Source: Candidatus Saccharimonadota bacterium (GTDB lineage Bacteria; Patescibacteriota; Saccharimonadia; Saccharimonadales; UBA4665). From it: DNA of 36,597 nucleotides. Location: positions 1 through 36,597 of the forward strand of contig JAGORO010000011.1 in assembly GCA_018062785.1 (NCBI GenBank). Direction: 5' to 3'. Position 1 is the stretch's first letter. Each line of letters starts with the position of its first letter. A program made the position numbers and the translations under genes. Positions 32,885-36,597 of the stretch are shown here, one piece after another. Below the pieces are notes generated by a model. The model saw nothing but the letters and a program-made list of their open reading frames with translations. It made no database searches and was not told the origin of the DNA.

Positions 32885-35449
32885 ATGGAAGACCAAAACC
32901 TAGACAACACGCCAATTATCGATGCCGAGGATGAAGAACGGCAGGAGCAGCGGACAGGTGCCGTTGAGGTGATCGAATCCGATCACTCTCGTCTCGTCGA
33001 GCGACGCACTGTCGAAAACGTCATGGAAGACAGCTACTTGCGATATTCCATGAGTGTCATTATCGATCGTGCGCTGCCAGATGTCCGAGACGGCCTCAAG
33101 CCGGTCCATCGACGTATTTTGTATAGTATGAATGAGGACGGGCTGCGCAGCAGTTCTCGTCACCGTAAGAGTGCCAACGTGGTCGGTGCGGTGATGGGTA
33201 AATACCACCCTCACGGCGATAGTTCCATTTATGATTCTATGGTGCGTTTGGCCCAGCCGTGGGCAACCCGCTACTTACTCGTAAATGGCCAGGGTAACTT
33301 CGGTAGTATGGACGGTGACCCGCCAGCCGCTATGCGTTATACCGAGGCAAAGATGCACCGGTTGGCAGACGAGTTGCTTGCAGATATCAATATGGATACG
33401 GTGGATTTCCGTGATACATATGACGGCGAAAACCAAGAACCGACTGTTTTGCCGGCCAAAATGCCAAACCTTCTGCTGAACGGCCAACTGGGTATCGCTG
33501 TTGGTATGGCGACGAACATTCCACCGCATAACTTGAGTGAAATCGTCGATGCTACCGTACACCTGATCGATCACCCAGACGCTACGCTTGATGATTTGCT
33601 TACTCACGTCAAGGGCCCAGACTTTCCGACGGGTGGTGTAGTGTATGGTGCAGCCTCAATCCGCCAAGCCTATGCGACTGGTCGCGGTGGGGTGGTCGTA
33701 CGTGGGGTGGCCGAGATTATCGAAGGCAAAAAGGGTCGACACCAGATCGTTATCACCGAAATCCCTTACGCGCTGAACAAAGAGAGTTTGGTTGTTAAGA
33801 TTGCCGACCTTGTTAAGGAAAAGAAGATCACTGGTGTGAGCGATCTGCGCGATGAATCTGCTCGGGGCAACGTGCGCATTGTTATCGACCTCAAGAAGGA
33901 TGCTTACCCCAAGAAGCTCCTCAACCAGCTGTATAAACTCACGCCGCTTCAGACGAGCTTCCACTATAACATGATGGCGCTCATCGACGGTATTCAACCT
34001 CGTGTATTGGGCTTACAGGACATCCTGAGCGAGCACATCAAGCACCGTCAGTTGGTTGTGCGTCGTCGCACCGAGTTTGAGCTACGCAAGGCCAAAGACC
34101 GAGCGCACATTTTGGAGGGTCTCAAGATTGCGCTCGATCACATCGACGAAGTCATTGCGACCATTCGCTCGAGCGAGACTACCGACGAAGCCCAAGCAAA
34201 TCTGATCAAGAAGTTTAAGCTTTCCGAGATTCAGGCCAAGGCTATTCTGGCCATGCAACTTCGTACGCTGGCTGGACTTGAGCGCAAGAAGATCGAGGAT
34301 GAACTGGCCGAGCTTATGAAACTCATCGCCGAACTCGAGAGTATTTTGGCCGACGAAAAGAAGATCTTGGCTATTATCAAGACAGAATTTGCCGAGCTCA
34401 AGAAGCAATACGGCGATGATCGTCGCACCCAAGTAATTGCACAAGAACTTAACCGTTTGAGCGATGAAGATCTTGTTCCGGACGAGCAAGTTGTTGTGAC
34501 ACTTACATCAGCTAACTACATCAAGCGCAGTCCGATCGCTGAATACAAGAGACAGGGCAGGGGCGGTAAGGGTCGACGTGGTATGGCTACTCGAGAAGAA
34601 GATGTCATCGAACACGTTGTAAATGCATCTACGCACGACTTCTTACTATTCTTTACTAACAGGGGTAGAGTCTTCCGGCTTAAGACGTATGAAGTCCCAG
34701 CGGCCAGCCTAAACGCCAAGGGCGTGGCTATTGTAAACCTCTTACAGCTACAGCCAGAAGAAACGGTCAGCTCGGTCATAAACATTAGTAAGACCGATAG
34801 TGCGGCTAATCTCCTGATGTGCACTATCCGAGGTGTCGTGAAGAAAACACCATTCGAGCAATACAAGAATGTTCGGAGCAGTGGTCTGATCGCGATAAAT
34901 CTTGATGATGGCGATGAACTTAAATGGACCCGCATGACGAGCGGAGACAACGAGGTGATTATTTCGACCAGTCAAGGACAGGCAATTCGCTTCCATGAGA
35001 AGGATGCGCGTCCAATGGGCCGTGTGAGTCGAGGTGTTCGTGGTATACGTTTGCGAGCCGATGACCATGTTATAGGTATGGACATCGTGGATGAACACAG
35101 TAGCATTTTTGTAATTAGCAAATACGGCTATGGTAAAAGGACCAAGGTTGCACAGTTTACTCCGCATACAAGAGGTGGGGTAGGCATACGGTCTGCGGTT
35201 GTAAATACCAAGACAGGGAACTTGGTAGGAGTAAACACACTCAGCGACAACGATGGACAAGAGGTAATAATAATTTCCAAAAATGGCCAGACAATTCGTC
35301 TAGGGCTTAAGGACATCCCAGCACTTGGCCGTGCGACGCAAGGGGTGCGTATCATGCGCCTCAATGATAAGGACGAAGTAGTGTCACTCGCACTCGTAGA
35401 GAAGTCACTAGACCCCGAAGACGACGAGGAAGATAATGACCCAAAGTGA
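32885..35449 (+). CDS. gyrA: DNA gyrase subunit A
   Basis: 854 aa, the DNA cleavage and wrapping subunit. The catalytic Tyr is in [10 protein letters not shown] (near residue 155). The quinolone region reads [10 protein letters not shown], so the usual Ser and Asp are retained. The coiled-coil tower ([20 protein letters not shown]) is followed by a GyrA-box-like QGRGGKG at about residues 556-562, a variant of QRRGGKG, and six beta-pinwheel blades. The C-terminal tail is acidic ([12 protein letters not shown]). The stop is TGA, rare in this window, and the next gene starts 14 nt before it. Co-transcribed with gyrB. Confidence 0.97.
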   Translation: MEDQNLDNTPIIDAEDEERQEQRTGAVEVIESDHSRLVERRTVENVMEDSYLRYSMSVIIDRALPDVRDGLKPVHRRILYSMNEDGLRSSSRHRKSANVVGAVMGKYHPHGDSSIYDSMVRLAQPWATRYLLVNGQGNFGSMDGDPPAAMRYTEAKMHRLADELLADINMDTVDFRDTYDGENQEPTVLPAKMPNLLLNGQLGIAVGMATNIPPHNLSEIVDATVHLIDHPDATLDDLLTHVKGPDFPTGGVVYGAASIRQAYATGRGGVVVRGVAEIIEGKKGRHQIVITEIPYALNKESLVVKIADLVKEKKITGVSDLRDESARGNVRIVIDLKKDAYPKKLLNQLYKLTPLQTSFHYNMMALIDGIQPRVLGLQDILSEHIKHRQLVVRRRTEFELRKAKDRAHILEGLKIALDHIDEVIATIRSSETTDEAQANLIKKFKLSEIQAKAILAMQLRTLAGLERKKIEDELAELMKLIAELESILADEKKILAIIKTEFAELKKQYGDDRRTQVIAQELNRLSDEDLVPDEQVVVTLTSANYIKRSPIAEYKRQGRGGKGRRGMATREEDVIEHVVNASTHDFLLFFTNRGRVFRLKTYEVPAASLNAKGVAIVNLLQLQPEETVSSVINISKTDSAANLLMCTIRGVVKKTPFEQYKNVRSSGLIAINLDDGDELKWTRMTSGDNEVIISTSQGQAIRFHEKDARPMGRVSRGVRGIRLRADDHVIGMDIVDEHSSIFVISKYGYGKRTKVAQFTPHTRGGVGIRSAVVNTKTGNLVGVNTLSDNDGQEVIIISKNGQTIRLGLKDIPALGRATQGVRIMRLNDKDEVVSLALVEKSLDPEDDEEDNDPK

Positions 35450-35798
35450 GCCTACTAGTATAGATTTGTCTAGGGTTGTACGCATACAGGCTGCATTTGA
35501 CAGCGAGAACGATAACTTCGAAGGGGCAAATACTCCTGATGGCAAAAGGCATCACACAGCCCTGCATTTAGGAAAGCTTCTTGGTAAGGTAATGACTGTT
35601 GAAGAGCGTGCGGCACACGGTGATTTGGACACAACAGTCATTAAGAAAGAAGTCATTGGTGATCTGATTGTCTTTGCTGCCCAGCTCTCGCGTATTGAGG
35701 GCGTGGATCTTACGGAGGCTTATCGTGAGCGACTTGGCGGTGTAGCGATGCGGAACGGAACCGATGGTTCAGCTACGCGAGCACTATCAGTTGAGTAG
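35436..35798 (+). CDS. MazG-like nucleotide pyrophosphohydrolase-type protein
   Basis: 120 aa. The C-terminal helical part ([20 protein letters not shown], then LTEAYRERL) matches the E-x-x-D helix and following helix of MazG/all-alpha NTP pyrophosphatases. The first metal-binding ExxE helix is not clear: [15 protein letters not shown] occupies its place. The enzyme may hydrolyse non-canonical NTPs or be inactive. It overlaps gyrA by 14 nt and is co-translated with it. Confidence 0.6.
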   Translation: MTQSEPTSIDLSRVVRIQAAFDSENDNFEGANTPDGKRHHTALHLGKLLGKVMTVEERAAHGDLDTTVIKKEVIGDLIVFAAQLSRIEGVDLTEAYRERLGGVAMRNGTDGSATRALSVE

Positions 35799-35836
35799 TG
35801 AGGCAATAATTACAACGAGGTTGGGCAAATAGAGGC

Positions 35837-35865
35837 TTGACACCGATGTTTTATGCGAGTATAGT
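35837..35865 (+). promoter_or_regulatory. rRNA operon promoter
   Basis: TTGACA (35837-35842), an exact 17-bp spacer and TATAGT (35860-35865), about 385 bp upstream of 16S. The leader that follows has three hairpins: CTAGCATTTGC/GCAAGTGCTAG (35970-35996), TGCTGCATTTGCAGCA (36018-36033) and AATGACAT/ATGTCATT (about 36067-36087), probably for processing or antitermination. Confidence 0.8.
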
Positions 35866-36127
35866 GGACGACTAGTGCTTGTGGGTTCTGTTTTGACCTG
35901 TTTCCACCAATTATCCAGGTCTGACTTTTTGGCCTCAAGCTACGATCGTTAAAAATTTGGATAGTGCAACTAGCATTTGCTACCCGCAAGTGCTAGAAAT
36001 CAACGTCAGTTCACGTATGCTGCATTTGCAGCAGTGAATTGTTTTAGATAATTTCGATATACAACAATGACATTTTTGATGTCATTGTAAGAAAGTAAGT
36101 CAGCTTATGCTGATGCCTAAGACAAAT

Positions 36128-36163
36128 TCTTTTTGAAGAGTTTGATCCTGGCTCAGGATGAAC
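36128..36163 (+). repeat. Decoy copy of the 16S 5' end in the leader
   Basis: 36 bases identical to 36250-36285, including the first 30 or so nucleotides of 16S. It is followed by GCCCC/GGGGC and CGGC/GCCG hairpins and by GCCGCCAGCGTT (36201-36212), the reverse complement of 16S bases at 36283-36294. Confidence 0.9.
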
Positions 36164-36250
36164 CTCGCCCCGTAGGGGCAGCAGATAACAAAGCGGCCTA
36201 GCCGCCAGCGTTTGAAGCTTTGGTCTATCTTGGTCAAGAACAACCTTCAT

Positions 36251-36597
<347 letters not shown>

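Overview
The window looks like a chromosomal segment of a Candidate Phyla Radiation bacterium, most likely Saccharibacteria (TM7). The evidence is the 5' part of a 16S rRNA gene at the right end with a TM7-like sequence, compact single-copy housekeeping genes, a large VirD4/TraG-like ATPase of the kind common in CPR genomes, and roughly 48% GC by eye. The assignment is from memory of the families; no search was run.

Layout. 1-1250: a duplicated terminator block, a GNAT acetyltransferase interrupted by one in-frame TGA, and mscL. 1250-5490: a mobile or variable region. It holds hairpin-rich DNA, an unrecognised 529-aa protein between perfect 170-bp inverted repeats, then a large serine recombinase between perfect 105-bp inverted repeats, the last of which runs into the 3' end of tRNA-Gly(CCC). 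5490-9840: tRNA-Thr, a small membrane protein with a processive GT2 glycosyltransferase, a P-loop kinase, nrdR and a tiny basic ORF behind a near-consensus promoter. 9840-11424: a TGA-interrupted asparaginase, tRNA-Val, a candidate small RNA, a long palindrome, and a T-box riboswitch leading into thrS. 11425-18260: a thrS / 5'-nucleotidase / ATL / miaA operon, an MFS protein on the other strand, a wHTH regulator, a degenerate metallo-beta-lactamase-fold protein and a small hypothetical. 18480-21750: rpmB, an M50 protease whose 3' end is duplicated, tRNA-Pro(GGG), a wrecked serine recombinase aimed at that tRNA, a chimeric small ORF and a frameshifted gene. 21830-25030: two unknown genes, a pterin-dehydratase/RNase HI fusion, rnpB, and infC-rpmI-rplT. 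25146-30743: comM, a candidate RNA, a four-TM protein, and a small protein plus a 900-aa VirD4-like ATPase. 30910-36597: gyrB-gyrA-MazG-like operon, then the rRNA promoter, leader and 16S start.

How parts work together. ThrRS synthesis appears to be controlled by charged tRNA-Thr through the T-box; its UGGA bulge complements the UCCA 3' end of the tRNA-Thr encoded 5.5 kb away. gyrB and gyrA, infC-rpmI-rplT, and thrS-miaA are conventional co-transcribed blocks. Several genes have a -10 box only 6-8 nt before the ATG and no Shine-Dalgarno, so leaderless mRNAs seem common.

Unusual points are the two nested inverted-repeat cassettes at 1498-5416, the T-box, the PCD-RNase H fusion, the 16S leader that carries a decoy copy of the 16S 5' end, and rare TGA stop use (2 of about 30 intact genes) alongside TGA-interrupted genes.
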